A DNA stretch of 64,000 bases, from positions 1,116,001-1,180,000 of the forward strand of contig NC_134682.1 of the NCBI RefSeq assembly GCF_024713945.1, read 5' to 3'. This stretch comes from Dermatophagoides farinae (taxonomy: Eukaryota; Arthropoda; Arachnida; Sarcoptiformes; Pyroglyphidae). The position numbers and the translations under genes are program-made. The notes under the pieces were generated by a model. The model was not told the DNA's origin, ran no database searches, and worked only from the letters and a program-made list of their open reading frames with translations. Below, one piece after another: positions 47,835 through 61,774 of this stretch (position 1 is the stretch's first letter; every line of letters starts with the position of its first letter).

Positions 47835-49892
47835 TTACACGAGCGTGTTAATCTTTTTTATACTTTCCACCAATATCTGCATTTCATCTGCAAATAAAGA
47901 ATAACGAAATTTGTTGAAAATTGCTTAGATTTCATTTCATTTTTCAAAATAAAACTCACTTTCAATATCACGGCCTAAATGTTCTAGCTGTGTTTTCGAA
48001 TCGATTATCTCAATGTTTGATGTGTACGGATTATAATGTACAGTAAATGGTCGTGGGATGGAAAAGGCAAATTCTCTGTTTGTGTGAGATGTGATTTTTT
48101 TTTGATTTAGAATCTGATTTTTGTATCATTTCATTTCATTTTTACCTTAATTTTTTCTGTGCATCATCAAAACTTTCGGCAAGATAATAGATTGGTTGAA
48201 ATTCAGTGATTGGATACTGTTGTTCACTTGTTTGATTTGGATCAAAATTTTTTATCTCCGGTTTACCGCTTAAACAATACTTTGATTTTGATGGATAAAA
48301 TGATTATTAATGATTAGTAAAATAATAATTAAAAAAAATGTTCAAATGCATTGCTTACTTCAAGTTCACCGAAACTTGATAATAAACCAGCACCATAAGC
48401 TTTTAATTGATTGTCTTGTTTACAAAGACCAAATTCCACTGTAAACCAATAACAAGTGGCCAATTTTTCAATATATTCATCCGGTGCACCTAAACTGGCT
48501 AAACCAATCTCCTGTGAAAATCGTGCAAAACTTGGATCAGCAAATAATGGTGCATGACCTAATAGTTCATGACAAATATCCGGTTCAGGTGTATACATTG
48601 GTTTTGAATGATGACGTATATATTGGGTACAATGAAATACACGAAATGCAAGACCAGCAAGAAAATCTCTTGAACTCAATAGGCCGGCTGTTGGACGTAA
48701 AGTGAATCCGGTGCAATCTTGAATAAGATGACAAAATAAAAAAAATTATTATTCGATATATCGATATATAAATCAATAAATTCTCTTGGGTAATCAGAAA
48801 AAAATCACTAAACAAACCTTTTAAAAAATTGGAAACATCTTCAAGTTGTGGAATATTTGTCTCTGAATAGCCACAATTTTCAATCATTAATGGAAAAATA
48901 TGATTATGTTCTTTACATGCATGTGTTGGATAAAGTTTAATCAATTCACGAAACACTATGCTCCATGTACCAATTTCTTGTTCAGTATATTCAACACGAG
49001 GAATTGGTTGTCCACTACAAATTACATATAACAAAACAAAAACAAACACAACATCAAAAGGGATTAACTTTGTTTGTTTGTTTTTTCCTTTTTCCTTAAT
49101 GGTCAAACAAAAAATCACTACTTACTGTTTATATTTCATGGCCAATTCACCAAAATACGATCGCCGTTCTCGGTACACTTGATCTTTGAAGCCCTAGAAA
49201 CAACAACAAAAACAACAAAAACAACAACAACAAATAATTAATTCGTCCGAATCCAGACACAGAATTGAAAACAAATTTACCGGATGATCAGCATCCAATT
49301 CAGAACCATATGATAGAATATGATTTGCAAATCGATCTAGATCTTTAATTTTTCTTGGAAACCATGGAACAGTTTCTTCGTTGGCTTTATCACGTGAAAT
49401 TACTTGAATATATTGTGTTTGTTTTTTCAATTCATCCAATGCTACTGCCAGACCGATTGCCTGTGCTGAACATTCAACCAAAAATTCATAATCACTTTCA
49501 TAACGTTTTGATGATCGTGATTCAATACGAAAAAGATTAATATTATAATCTTTGAATATTTTCAATGCATCAGCAAGTGAACCAGCTTTTGAGCCATCTT
49601 TCATGGAAAAAATAATATGCACCGGATCACGATGGCTACCCATATTTTGTTCAATAATATATGATCCACTAACACGTGTTGGACGTGGTGGTGTTGTGGC
49701 CAAATTTTTCTTCAAATTCATCAAAAAAAAAGAACAAAAAACAATAAAATCAATAAATCAATGTTTTATTTATACGATTTAGAAACAAAAAACAAAAAAT
49801 GGATTCCTGAAATGAAAGAACAACAACAACAACAACAACAACAATGCAAATCTTACCGGATCGCCATTTTGTTCTTGTTGATTAAAGACCAT
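47835..49892 (-). CDS. PAH: Phenylalanine-4-hydroxylase
   Basis: Tetrahydrobiopterin- and Fe(II)-dependent hydroxylation of Phe to Tyr, feeding tyrosine catabolism, cuticle tanning and catecholamines (fly Henna). Eight exons: 49892-49857, 49709-49281, 49193-49126, 49014-48818, 48717-48359, 48279-48146, 48075-47960, 47887-47835; all phases join to 463 aa (human 452). N-terminal ACT regulatory domain ([30 protein letters not shown]), catalytic core from [20 protein letters not shown], pterin-loop [15 protein letters not shown], iron ligands His293, His298 ([10 protein letters not shown]) and Glu338 (YWFTVEFG), each eight residues beyond human numbering. C-terminal tetramerisation helix ILVESIKKI. 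Most PAH-like rather than tyrosine or tryptophan hydroxylase; fly Henna-type enzymes may have both Phe and Trp activity. Confidence 0.95.
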
Positions 49893-52032
49893 TTTTGTTT
49901 CGTGTGTGTGTGCGATAGAGATAGAGAGAGAGATAGACAAAATTATAGAGAAGAATAAATTGTAGGTGTGTGTGTGTGTGTGAAATTGTAGACAAGAAAA
50001 AGAAAAAAACAAATTATGATGCAAAATAAACGACAAATTGAATCAGCAATTTAAACGAAAACAAAATTGCAATACGATATCGATCATTAGATTGTCAATA
50101 GTGAAATGAATGATAATGTATTATAAACGTAAATGTTTTAAATTAACGTTATTTTAATGTTCTTTGATTCTCTTTTTTCGTTTTCTCTCTCTTTCTTCGA
50201 ATGATTTTCCATCAATAATGATGATGAAAAAAGATTCATTTCATGACAAGTTTGAAACTTGTTTGCTCAATGATTATGGAAATTTTTTTTTTCAATTTCA
50301 ATTTCAAATGCCTCAAATGACTTTGTTTTTTCACCATAGAAACGATTTAATTGCTAAAGATGTTTTTATTTTTTTTTTTTTTTTGAAAATCAATACAAAA
50401 AGAAAAATTATGATTATCAAATACAAAAAATCTCTCTGTTTATTGTCCAATGTTTGATGATGATGGACAGCCCAAAAAAAAACAAAAAATTATCTGATAA
50501 AATAAATTTAGTGAAAACCACCATGCGCACACCATACACGCACAATGTAATTTCCAGTTTTCGATGATGATGATGATCACAAGATGATAATCCATCATCA
50601 TCATCATCATCATTATCAATTAATCTGTTATTCAACAAGAGAAATAATGAGATAGAGACTGAGAGACAAACAAACAAAAACAAAAATCATCCGATCAAAT
50701 GATGATGATCACTAAGTAAAATTCCAAAAAATTCAATTCAATTCAAATTGAATGGATTCAGTTTTTTTATTTTCATTTTAAATTATTATCAATGACAAAA
50801 TCGCATACATGCCGATGGGTATCCACCAATTTAACCTTGAATAGATAGAATTGTTAATAATAAATTCAACAACAAGAATGTTGTCAATCTGGAAAATTAA
50901 AAAAAAAAATGAATTAATGATGTACAAAATGAAAAGAAAAAAAAAATAATTCAGCACCATTGAAAACCTACGTGTACGCTAAAAATAGTCAACTGTTTTT
51001 AATGCCTAGTATCATCATCAATTTATATTTCTGATGAAATAAAAAAAAATCTTTTTTTTTCAAAAAAAAACAAGATACAAAAATCTCATTTCCAAGAATT
51101 AAGTACATCATCAATTTCCATCTCACGAACACAGGTACTATTCATGATTCGGAATAATGAAAAAAAACAGAATGAATATTCCAAACAAAATACATTAGTA
51201 GACATTGATTCATAATCAGATTCATGATAAAATTTTTTTCTCCTTTCATTATTTGTTTCCGTTTTGAAGTTGATTTGGAATTTTTTTTTTGTTCGCATTA
51301 TTCTGTTTTTTTTTCTACCACTAGAGCGACGAATCATGAAGCTTTCTATATATACTTTGATGGTCGAAGTAACACATAATGGTGGTGGTGGTGGTTTCAG
51401 ATTCTTTCTTTCTTATGATCTGGTCAAACTGTTGTTGTTGACGTTTTTTGCTTTTTTTTATTTGTGTATGTATTGCACTGTCTCGGTAAGAAACAAGAAT
51501 ATTGCAAGAATAATGAGACATAAAGAGACATGCACACACACACACAAAACGATTTGCTATTTTGTGTTTCTGAAACATCTGCAATGATTGAACTAGGTTG
51601 CCCTACAAACCATTGTATTGTGTAATAATTCTGTGTTCATGTCTGTGTGTGTGTATGTGTTTCAGCAAAGGTTTCATCGATGAAAATGATGACGAAAACG
51701 TTTTTTTTGAATGTAATGAACAACTTGTGATTCAGTTCCAGAATTGGTCACATACATACACATACACACACACACACATGCGAATAGACCGATCAACCGA
51801 CCAAACTGATTCATTCATTTTATTTTTATTCACAATATATAAATCTACTAGATGTCAGAATACGGAATCTTTTTTTCATTTATTCATTCATTCATTCGTT
51901 GATTTGCTCACTATGTGTAATGTTGTTGAATCCAATTAGAATTCTATATGTTCATGTGTTTGATGTTATTTTTTTCAATTCTCATCATAATCGATAAGCG
52001 AAAATAATTAAAAACGATTGGCTCGAGTAATC
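49893..52032. other. Intergenic between PAH and synaptotagmin-like gene
   Basis: AT-rich, with GT runs (49965-49982, 51640-51656), CA run (51760-51777) and GAT runs. Short frames are low-complexity. No gene seen. Confidence 0.55.
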
Positions 52033-55000
52033 ATGGCAATTATTCTGGATGATAATGATAAATTAATCATCATCATTGTGGCTGCAACATTAATTTTGAT
52101 AACATTATTCATTACATTATGCGTTGTTTGTCCATGGTGTTTGTTTCATCGTTTGATACTTAAATCTAAACAGAAGAAAAAAACCTTACTAAAAACCAGT
52201 TATCCATCATTAGCTGGTGGCCAACAGAATCCAGAATCGCAGCATTTTCATTTTTCCATTGTTCCAGTATATGGAACGAAAACACATTTACAAACAACAT
52301 CAGCGACTACAGCCACAACAATGATGATGAATGATAAACAACATCAATGTAATGGCCATCATTATCAATCAATATTGAATAATCAATTTGAAAATTTAAC
52401 AAATTTAGCTCGATTACGTTATTCATTACATAGTAATAATAATGGTGATAATGATCAAATATCATCATCATCATCATCGACAAATAATCAACAATCAGCC
52501 ACAAATGTTAAATTACCAAAATTGGAAGCAACAATTTATTATAAATCTATATCATCCACAGGAAATAATGATGAATCATCATCGCCATCATCATCATCAT
52601 CCAATATCCGTATCCATATTGCTATTCATCGAATATTTGATCTTACAATGAATGAACTTTCAATTGAACCATCACCATATGTGGTTGCCATTCTAATTGG
52701 TGGTTTTCGTTTACAACGTAAAAGTCTAGTCCTTAATAAAGGTAATATTTTTGTCCATTATTAATAAAAAAATCCATTAAAAATTGTGAATTTCATTCAT
52801 ATGATGAAATAATTCGGGGATTGTTTGTTTCATATAAAAACAGCAACAACTAGTACAGAATTTCTAGATTTCTAATGATTGACTTTTGATATTTTAGTTT
52901 TTATTAAAATGATTTTTTTTTTGTTTTTTACAGAATCAGAATCACAGAATCCTAATGTAACAAATTTTCATACAAATTCTATACAAGTGTGTGCGTGCAA
53001 GTGTGTGGGTTTATGTGAAATAAGATTCTTCATTTCACTGTTTTTCTTCACTTTCACTCATTCTTGTTATTTCATTTTTTTTTCATCAAATAGATGGTAT
53101 TTTTTTTTTATTATTAAATTGCAACGGAAAAAATAAGAAAATGTTCCAAATTTAATAATCTCTTGCTTGTGTGTGTGAAAAACAATTCTGAAGAACAAAA
53201 TAAATCTGTCTGTTTTATAATCAAATTGGTAATACAATATCCAGCCAATGGATTTTTTTTCTTTTTGTTTGGAACGACAAACCACCAAGTTTCTATACAT
53301 GAATGAAAATGAGAAAAAAAATGGCTGACCAACCGAATAAATATATTCTGTATATTCTGAAAAGTTTCATGCTGTTGAAAGTTTCTGACATTTTCAAACA
53401 TTAACATCATGAAAACATCTTTTTGGCCATAATAATTTGTTACTGTAGTGAGAAAACATGAGAAAAAAACAACAACCATGTTTATGTGTGTGCGTGTGTG
53501 TGTGTGTCAGATCCATTGGGAATCAAGAATTAGTTTTTGTTGTTGTTGTTGTTGATACATTCATGTTATTTTTTTTTGAATCATGATAAACAACGATAAC
53601 CGAAATTTTTTTTTCATTTCATTTCCCGTCATATAGGCGTTGTAGTTTTAATTAAAGATTAAATGTGATCGAATAACGTGATAGAATGTCATTTATTTAT
53701 AATAATTTTTCATTTCACCATTCTGATCAGCCAAGATTAAACAAATTTGTTGCCATTATTTACCGAACAGATTTATTGCTGTATTTTGGGCTTCATGTTC
53801 CAAAATCTTCATTCATTTATCCCATTATTCATCCCACGAATCGTGTTTTGTTAGTGCAACAAAAAAAAAACTTTTTTTTTCAGAGAATATTCTTGATTCT
53901 GTCCAATTAATGTCTATGTTTTCTTCTAACTCTCTTCTTTTGTTACTAAAAATAGTTTTACAAAATGAAATGTTTCGCACTGAAACTATTCGACGAACAT
54001 TGGACACACGATTGAATCGAAAATTTATTAGCGAACCATTATCCAGGAATATATTGAAAGATTCGACAATAAAATTACGTTTAATGCATGATGAACGTTA
54101 TGCTAATGATGTCTGTCTTGGTGAATTGTGTATTCCATTGAAAAAAATTCAATCATTTGAAGAGCTAAAACAACGACAACAACAACAACAACAACAACAA
54201 CCATTATTGATGAATGGTATGGATTCTGGTGATAATGATACACAAAATGTTAGCAATGATGATGATGATGATATTGAATCCAATGATTATCAATTTCAAT
54301 CAAATGTTTATACATTATTTCCAATCAAAGAAGTAAGTCAAAAAAAAAATCAAAATCGATGATCAAGAATTCTTAAAATCAATGATGATCAAATCAATTT
54401 TATTTTTTTTTCTTTTATTTATTCATCATTTGATTGAATGTATATAGATCAAAGGCGAAATAATGATGGGCCTTTGTTATTTGCCTACATCTCGACGTGT
54501 AAATATAACAATTATCAAGGGAACAATACGAAATTCAATATCACGATTTATTGATCAATCAACATCGATGATGATGACTACGACGACGACATCAAATCAT
54601 CAAGGCAAGTGTATAAAAATTTTGTTAATTGAACCATTGGACATTGTTTTGTTATTGATTGATTGATTTTTTTTGATTTTCATAATTTAAATTTCCTATT
54701 TTTGTTTTCCATCCTGGAATAGCTTTCTATATAAAAGCATTAATGTTTCACAATGGAAAATTAATTAGAAAGAAAAAAACTTCACTAAGCATACGATTAG
54801 CCTGGGGTAAAGATGAAACAATTTCATTCGATTTATCACCAGAAGAATCCAGTGAACAGATGTCATTGATGTTAATTTTAGCATATAAAATGCAGGATTC
54901 AAATTCTCCAGAATCACCAGATAGTCCTACGGAAAATACACAGCCACCACCACCATCATCATCATTATCATCTGTCATCAATCATCAACAGCATAAACAA

Positions 55001-55225
55001 CATTCACAAACAAATACAAATTCAATACCTTTGTCATTGACAACAACAACAACAACAACAACATCAAACAACATAAACAACATTCAAAAATCATCTAAAA
55101 ATAGTGCCCGAAACAGTTTACGAAAAGAATCCTGTATTGGACATTTTGTTTTGGATCGTCCAACTTGGATTGAAATTGTAAGAAAACCTCGTAAACAGAT
55201 AGTTAAGTGGTATAAACTTTTCTAG
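52033..55225 (+). CDS. Synaptotagmin-like membrane protein with two C2 domains
   Basis: Synaptotagmins tether vesicles and trigger exocytosis. Exons 52033-52741, 52934-52990, 53956-54332, 54448-54604, 54723-55225 sum to 601 codons. Residues about 11-38 are a membrane helix (LIIIIVAATLILITLFITLC) followed by Cys and Lys, as in synaptotagmins. C2A: RIHIAIHRIFDL, SPYVVAILIGGFRLQRKSL, TETIRRTLDTRLNRKF, CLGELCIPL. C2B: GEIMMGLCYLPTSRRVNITI, FYIKALMFHNGKLIRKKKTS, SFDLSPE, IGHFVLDRPTWIEIVRKPRK, VKWYKLF. Calcium-site Asp residues are mostly missing (loop 1 of C2B is Ser/Thr/Met-rich), suggesting a calcium-independent type. Linkers carry Asn/Ser/Thr runs and a polyQ tract. Intron 4 (54605-54722) uses a GC donor (CAAG/GCAAGT), required by the reading frame. 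Exon 2 limits are less certain. Confidence 0.8.
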
Positions 55226-56267
55226 AACTAGAATAATTTATAAACAACTTATTAAAAAAGAGAGAGAGAGAGGAAGAAGAAATGAAATGTAACTCCTACA
55301 CAGAATGTGAGGAAAAGAAAAACAATTTTTTTTTCTGTCTTTAAATATCAACAAAAAAATTTTTTTTTATCCCATTCTACATTTACAAAATCCATTTATT
55401 TCATTCAAGAATTCTTATGGATCACTGAATTATTATTCTGGCCATTCGAAACGTCCAAAACATTTCTTATACAGACACAAATACAAGATAATAACGCATG
55501 AAATTATTCTACAACTAAAAATATGATCATCATTTCATCTATTATGGTTCCTGGATTCTGTATTCTACACATTCTGTGAACAGATAAACAAATATTCACA
55601 CTATACAAACACTAGACACTGGACACATAAATCAACATCATCATCATCATCATTGACGTAATAATAATTCTGGACATTTCTGTCCATTTATTTTTGCTTA
55701 TTATTATTGCAATATGTTACTATGGCTTTTTTTTGTATTCCTGTTATTCATCAAACAAATATATATAAAAATTTGATTGATTCATTCGAATTTCATCCAT
55801 TTTCCTTATTTTTCCCACATACACACACACACACTCTCTAATTCTGTTGAATAAAATTCTTTTTCCATTTCTTATTCCATTTGATCATACATCTATGAAC
55901 GGAATGATGATGATCATCATGTGACATTTAAAATTTCTATTTTTTTTTTGTTTTATTTTTCATTTAAATTTCAATTATTATCATTCATTTATTACTTTAT
56001 TTATCAACAGAACAATGATAATAAGTATATTGATTGATTGACAAGATTTATTCAATATTTATTTCTTTGTGTGTTTGTAGGTGTGTGGGTGTGTGTGAAG
56101 ACTTTGTACAACAACAGCAGAAAAAGGATACATGTGTGTGTTTTGTTTTCTTCTGTCTGTATGTGTGTGTGTGTGTCTGATGGTTTGATGATAAAAAGTT
56201 TCAACAAATAAAAAAAAAGGAAAAGAAAGCTGTATGTAAATAGAAATAGATATATATTCATTCAAGT
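55226..56267. other. Convergent 3' regions
   Basis: Lies between the 3' ends of the synaptotagmin-like gene and the coiled-coil gene. AT-rich, GA run at 55258-55272, CA run at 55822-55834. No gene seen. Confidence 0.6.
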
Positions 56268-57407
56268 TTATGTAAACAATTTATCTCGTATGTCCATTTT
56301 TCTTTCCAATGTTTTTAAATCATCAAATAAAATCAAACTTATATCATGTAATGATGATAATTCGGAAAAAATTTCTTTCATATTTCTTCTTGTTTCGGTT
56401 TCAAATTTCTCTCCAATCAGTTGTTGTTGTTGTTGTTGTGGCTGTAGTTGTGATTGTCGATGATGATGATGATCATCATCATCATCATGTTTCTGGTTGT
56501 TTATTGTTGTACGTATATCTCGTTTTACCATTGGCCTTTTTGTAGATTTTGTTGTTGTCACATCCATCCATGTAGCCTTGTTATTCAATGATGAAGATTG
56601 ATATTGTTGTACAGGCACACCATTAGCCATTTTGATTTTCAATTTCAAATCATTTGATTTTGTTTTAAAATAATGACTACGTTTAATCAGATAAATTATC
56701 TGTTTTTGTTGTTGTGATAAAAATTGATGATCAGCTCTTATTCTGGCCACATCTTCAATCAATTGTTTTTGATTATTTAGATTATCACCATGTACTATGT
56801 CCACATGTTTACTATAATCACGTTGTAATTCATTTAAATCACGACGTAATCTATTTATATTATCAATAAGCCATGCTTTGGTCAGTAACCAATTTTTATC
56901 TTCATTTTGATTTGTATTTGTTGTTGTTGTTGTTGTTGATGTTGTTATAGATTTTGTTCCATGATAAATTTTGTTGTTATTATTACCATTCGTTAATATT
57001 TGATGTGATTGTGGTTGCACAACATCATTTCCATTGAAAATAATTCTCTTGGCCATATTTTTTTTCGATATTGATGATGACAATTGGTGTAGGTTTATTT
57101 TGCCACCATTTTCCAATAAATCAAAACGATAAACATTTGATGGATTTGCATTTAAATTTAATCGATTATTACTTTCATTTTTGTTGTTGTTGTTGTTTAT
57201 TTTTGTTGTTATTATTTGCGGCTGTTGTCTTGTTGTCGATGGTGATACGCGAATTGTCGATTCTGTGGTCACAAAAACTGAGCTATTATTTGATGGATTC
57301 ATTTTTTCTGTCAAAACAATCGGCGTTGAATGTACCGAAGCGTTGGCGTTTATAAATAAAATAAACACGAATATTAGCATCTTTGCCATTGGTGATGATG
57401 ATTCCAT
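56268..57407 (-). CDS. Secreted coiled-coil protein
   Basis: One open exon, 379 aa, from ATG 57407. A signal peptide is evident (MAKMLIFVFILFINANASVH after MESSSP). A Thr/Asn/Ser-rich stretch follows (about 30-165), then a helical coil at about 170-245 (WLLTKAWLIDNINRLRRDLN, ELQRDYSKHVDIV, LIEDVARIRADHQFLSQQQK), a linker with DDDDDHHHH and polyQ, and a second short coil near the end (RRNMKEIFSELSSL, LILFDDLKTLERKM). The coil pattern with a leading Trp-Leu helix recalls the N-terminal part of Scabrous/fibrinogen-related secreted proteins, but no fibrinogen domain follows within the frame; a further 5' or 3' exon may exist. Function not assigned. Confidence 0.6.
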   Translation of the reverse strand: MESSSPMAKMLIFVFILFINANASVHSTPIVLTEKMNPSNNSSVFVTTESTIRVSPSTTRQQPQIITTKINNNNNKNESNNRLNLNANPSNVYRFDLLENGGKINLHQLSSSISKKNMAKRIIFNGNDVVQPQSHQILTNGNNNNKIYHGTKSITTSTTTTTTNTNQNEDKNWLLTKAWLIDNINRLRRDLNELQRDYSKHVDIVHGDNLNNQKQLIEDVARIRADHQFLSQQQKQIIYLIKRSHYFKTKSNDLKLKIKMANGVPVQQYQSSSLNNKATWMDVTTTKSTKRPMVKRDIRTTINNQKHDDDDDHHHHRQSQLQPQQQQQQLIGEKFETETRRNMKEIFSELSSLHDISLILFDDLKTLERKMDIRDKLFT

Positions 57408-58313
57408 TTTCAGATTAATTATCGAGAAAAAAAAATTTGAAGATTCTTGAGAAATTCTCTGTTGAAGAACACTAGAATTAACGTAAGAATAGACTTTTTT
57501 TTATTCACATTCAAAGAAATTCTATTTTTGAGCAAAAAAAAAAAATTCCAAGTTTTTTTTCTGATTTTATTTTTTCTAGAAAAAAAATGGAAGGGTCGTC
57601 GGCCGTTGGTTGTGTTGTGGAAAACTATAGTGTTTTTGGAAATCAAAATGCAGATGGTTTTTATAACGAACGATCCACGATGATGATCAACTAGCGTGAC
57701 CGAATGACTTCTGTTTTTATTTTCTGCTGTTCATTGCATTGTTGCGCTCGCTCATTTGGCCCATTGGTCGGAGGGTATGATTTTTTTTCGTTTTCGTTTT
57801 TGGCTTTTGTTTTTGTTTTGTTGAACAAATGGAACGACCCCTGTGCCACTACACTATGGTGAACAATGGAAAAAAAAGAAAAGAGACAGAGAGAGAGAGG
57901 TTTGCCACGCGTCCCAAAATTTTATTTTGAAAAAAAAACTTGATAATTTCCACCAGTTGTACCAGGGATGAATATTCAGTTTGTCGAGCTTGAATGAACG
58001 TTTCTTTTTTTTTGCTGGTAGGCTGCTGGTTGAATATTATTATCGAATTGGTCGAATGAACACACGTTCGACGTCTGGTTCAATTTTTTTTTCGAGTGTG
58101 TGTGTATGCTTCGTTCTGGACACGTTCTGATAATGATTCACCCTCGCAAATGAATGGTGGATGCTGATTGGATCTGTTTTTTTTTTTGTTTGTTTGTTTC
58201 CAAAAATTTTTCGATAGCGAGAGTGGTATGATGATAACATCCACCACCATGACCTTTACCATTCGACCAGATTTTTTTTTATTTGATTCAATTACACATT
58301 TTATCATTTCATT

Positions 58314-58346
<33 letters not shown>

Positions 58347-61300
58347 CACATCATGCACCTGGTGTTGGCCAATAAAAAAAACAAAAAACATTCGCATATG
58401 TAATATAAACATTACAAGAACTTTGGATCTTTGTGCCAAGGTCAATGAGTGATTATTTACCTGAAAAAATGGACATTTGGAATATTCATTCTGTTGTTCA
58501 AGATTTGGAATTTCGATTTCCTATATTTATGATCCATAAAATCATGTAATTAACCAGGATATTTTAATCATCCATCATCAGGATTTTTTCATTTTATTTA
58601 CCACATCAAGATAGTGAAAGATGGTGGCCACCGCCCAAATGTTTGTTTTTTTATTAAACAAACAAAACTCTTGCTGTTTTTTTTCATATTTTTTTGTTCC
58701 TTAATCTAGTTTGTCAACAACAACAACAAAAACAGTAGCAAACAACAAGTGTAAACAAAATTGACCTTTGACTCTTTGTGTGTGTGTGAGTGATGCAATT
58801 GATGTTATTTAATGACAAACAAAACAAAAAAAATCTCATTTTTTTTCCTACTGATGATGGCCACACCTTTCTTTGATGAAATTTCTTTCTTCTCGAATTC
58901 AACATTCGAGACAACAGGTAACATTGTGTGCGTATGTGATCATCACCGCCGGAAACGATGGCAGTAAGATGATTTTATTATATATTTTAGGACAACGCCA
59001 AACTAATTACTTAACAAATTCATTCATTTATTCATTCATCAAATTAAAGTAATCTGTGTTGATCAATTAATTTTCTTTTCCTACATTATTTCCGTTTTGT
59101 GACCTCGGCAATGAATAATGAATGAATGAAATTGGATCTAGTTGCAATCTACAAAAAAAAAACGAAAGAAAAATTGTCACACAATCTGTCGAAATGTAAT
59201 TTCTGATGTTGAAGACAAAAAACAAAAATGCTCAAATCTTAAGACAAACTTTATTACACGAACATATGGTCCAAGTTCATCAAGTAATCTCATTAAGATA
59301 CAAAAATCCATATGGACACACACACATATGGTGGCACGTGTCAGTTGTCGGTGCTCCTTAAAGAAATTCAACAACAACAGCAAAGAAAAAAAAAAGTTCA
59401 CCTACTTTTATCTATACAATGGCAAGACCTTCTGGTTAAATGTCTGCATCAGAAAAAAAAAATTTTTTCGTCCCAAAATAGAACATATATACTGCAATAT
59501 ATACAAGGTGTTTTTCAAGACGTTCGTTCATTTCACTATAAATACAATTGATTGGTTGTTGTTTTTTAATTTTTTTTTCTTTAAAAAGCACATGTTATTT
59601 GTTTGGATCCAAAAATTCAGTAGATATGAACAGATGGATCAGTTTATGATATGAGATAAACTTGGACATGGTACTGGTGGCTAAAATTTTTTTATTTTTT
59701 TTTTAACGAGTTAAAACCTTGGCCTTATGTTTATTTTATTTTATTTTCGATGGACGCGTGCCAGATGCCCAGGTAAACATCATGACATGTGCAACCATTG
59801 ATTGTACAGGCCCGGTGGTATATACAGTTGGTCACCTACCACCTGGTCATTGGTGATTGAAAAATAGAATTGAAAAAAACATCATCATCATCACATGAAT
59901 AGTAATCATGGATTCAAACACGAGTCTGCCACGCGTCAAATTTGATCAAATTCGATTGAATTGTAAAACCATTAATTAGCTCGATTTCAAGTACAAGCTG
60001 TTGTTGTTGTTGTTGTTTTAATTCTTTTAATTAACAGAATACTTTATAATCAACTAGATCTTCTTAAAGAATAAGAATCAGAAAGAGAGAAAAAAAACCA
60101 ATTCAAGTGGAACGTACGTTTGGTCATTGACGTGATTGTGTGCGTGTGTGTGTGCCAAAGACCTAATGATATTGAAAAAAAGAAAAGCAAAGATAAAATC
60201 CAATAAAAATTTTCAATCAAAACAAAATAAAATGAATGAAACATTACGAGTTCAATAACATTTATTTATTGACAATTTTTTTTTTGTTTGGTCCATTCCA
60301 TATTCGTTGCAGATGTATTCGATTGAATCTACCATCAAATGTGATTGAACCATTGGATCATTGATTTACTTTTAAAACAGGTAACTTTTTACATGTAATG
60401 TAAAATTTAGAACGAACATTGACATTATTGGCCGAGTTTTTGTTTCAGGTCAGTAGCACGATCTTTCTGGCCCTATGTATAGGCCATAGGTATAACGGAT
60501 CATTTTTTTTCTGGTTGATAGTAAAAGTTTTAGCTACTGCCGATTTTCTTGATGATGATGGTGAATACGCTATTTTGGTGACAAAAGAAATGGAAAATGT
60601 CAAATTGTCCCTTGCTTGTTGAGCGTCCGGTCCAATACGGGTAACATTTATATGATCCAGATTGTTATAAAACACACACATACACTGAAAGAAAACAACG
60701 GTTCATTGCCATTGTACGGTATCGGCTGGTTAGTGTCATTCAACTGCTGCTGTTTTTTACTTTTTATTTCTGGTTGTTTCTCGGTGGTGGTGGTGGTGCT
60801 GGTGGTGGTAGTGTCTGGATTACCCTGGAATAACATTTTATTTTTTCATCCTCGATCGATATAAATACACACACCAGGTGTAGGTGTGAAAACAACAACA
60901 ACAACAACAACAACAGTAACAGCAACAATGCAGAACGCATCAACTTTTCATGTGCTAAATGCCTGCTGGTTTTGGTTATATACTGTATTTTCATCATCGT
61001 CATAGTTTGTTGTTGTTTGCTATAATTATAAATAAGTTGACCTTGCTATACTATCATCACCATCATCATCAGTCAGACACACAGTCTGGTCTGATCTAAA
61101 TCGATCCATAATAATAATGAAAAAGATGCGATTGCCACGTGCCAGTCAACAAAACAAAACAACAACAAAAAATGCAGATGGTCAACATACGAATGTTTGT
61201 GAAAACCAGATTTTGACCATACAAACCATATACACATTCATCCAAGGCAGATGATACATATGGATTACAAATAAAAACTGGCACGCGACCATATGCAATC

Positions 61301-61774
61301 CATATGCGGGTGGATAATAATTGATTTTTTTTTAATTTTTTGAACAAAAAAAAGGATTTTTTTAATTATAAAAATAAAAATAAAATAATCATCTCTAAAG
61401 CTTTGACATATGGTACAAATGAAGAGAAAAAAAATTCTGGACGACTCTCTGTCTCAGTGTGGGTGTATGTTATTCTCACTAGAATTATTTACAAAGTTTC
61501 AACATTATAAAGATGTGTGTTTGTTTGTCTGTTTGTTTGCTGATTGAATTGATTTTTGGTGCGGACAAAATCCAATCATGATATTCGGTGGTGTAGTGGT
61601 GTTGGTGGTGGTGGATGAGTACTTTTTTTTCATTCATGTAAACATAGAAATCGATTCATTCATAATACTATGAGATGAGTTGATGAGAAAATTAAAATGA
61701 AATTCTGTATATGGAATATCAATAGTGATGATGATGATGATGATGATGATGAAAATGAAAAAAAAAATTCCAAT
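57408..61774. other. Long intergenic region
   Basis: About 4.4 kb with no gene I can support. It has a CA microsatellite (58316-58344), many TG/CA and CAA runs, and two slightly GC-richer patches (59750-59870 and 61180-61320) whose frames match no family I know. The first 400 bases probably hold the promoter of the secreted coiled-coil gene. Confidence 0.5.
58316..58344. repeat. (CA)n microsatellite
   Basis: About 14 CA units. Confidence 0.9.

Noticed and set aside
59142-59654. 170-codon plus-strand frame
   Set aside because: Low-complexity Lys/Phe-rich translation of AT-rich DNA, no splice or domain support.
60764-61003. Minus-strand frame with Leu and Pro runs
   Set aside because: Product of (CAA)n and (GGT)n microsatellites.
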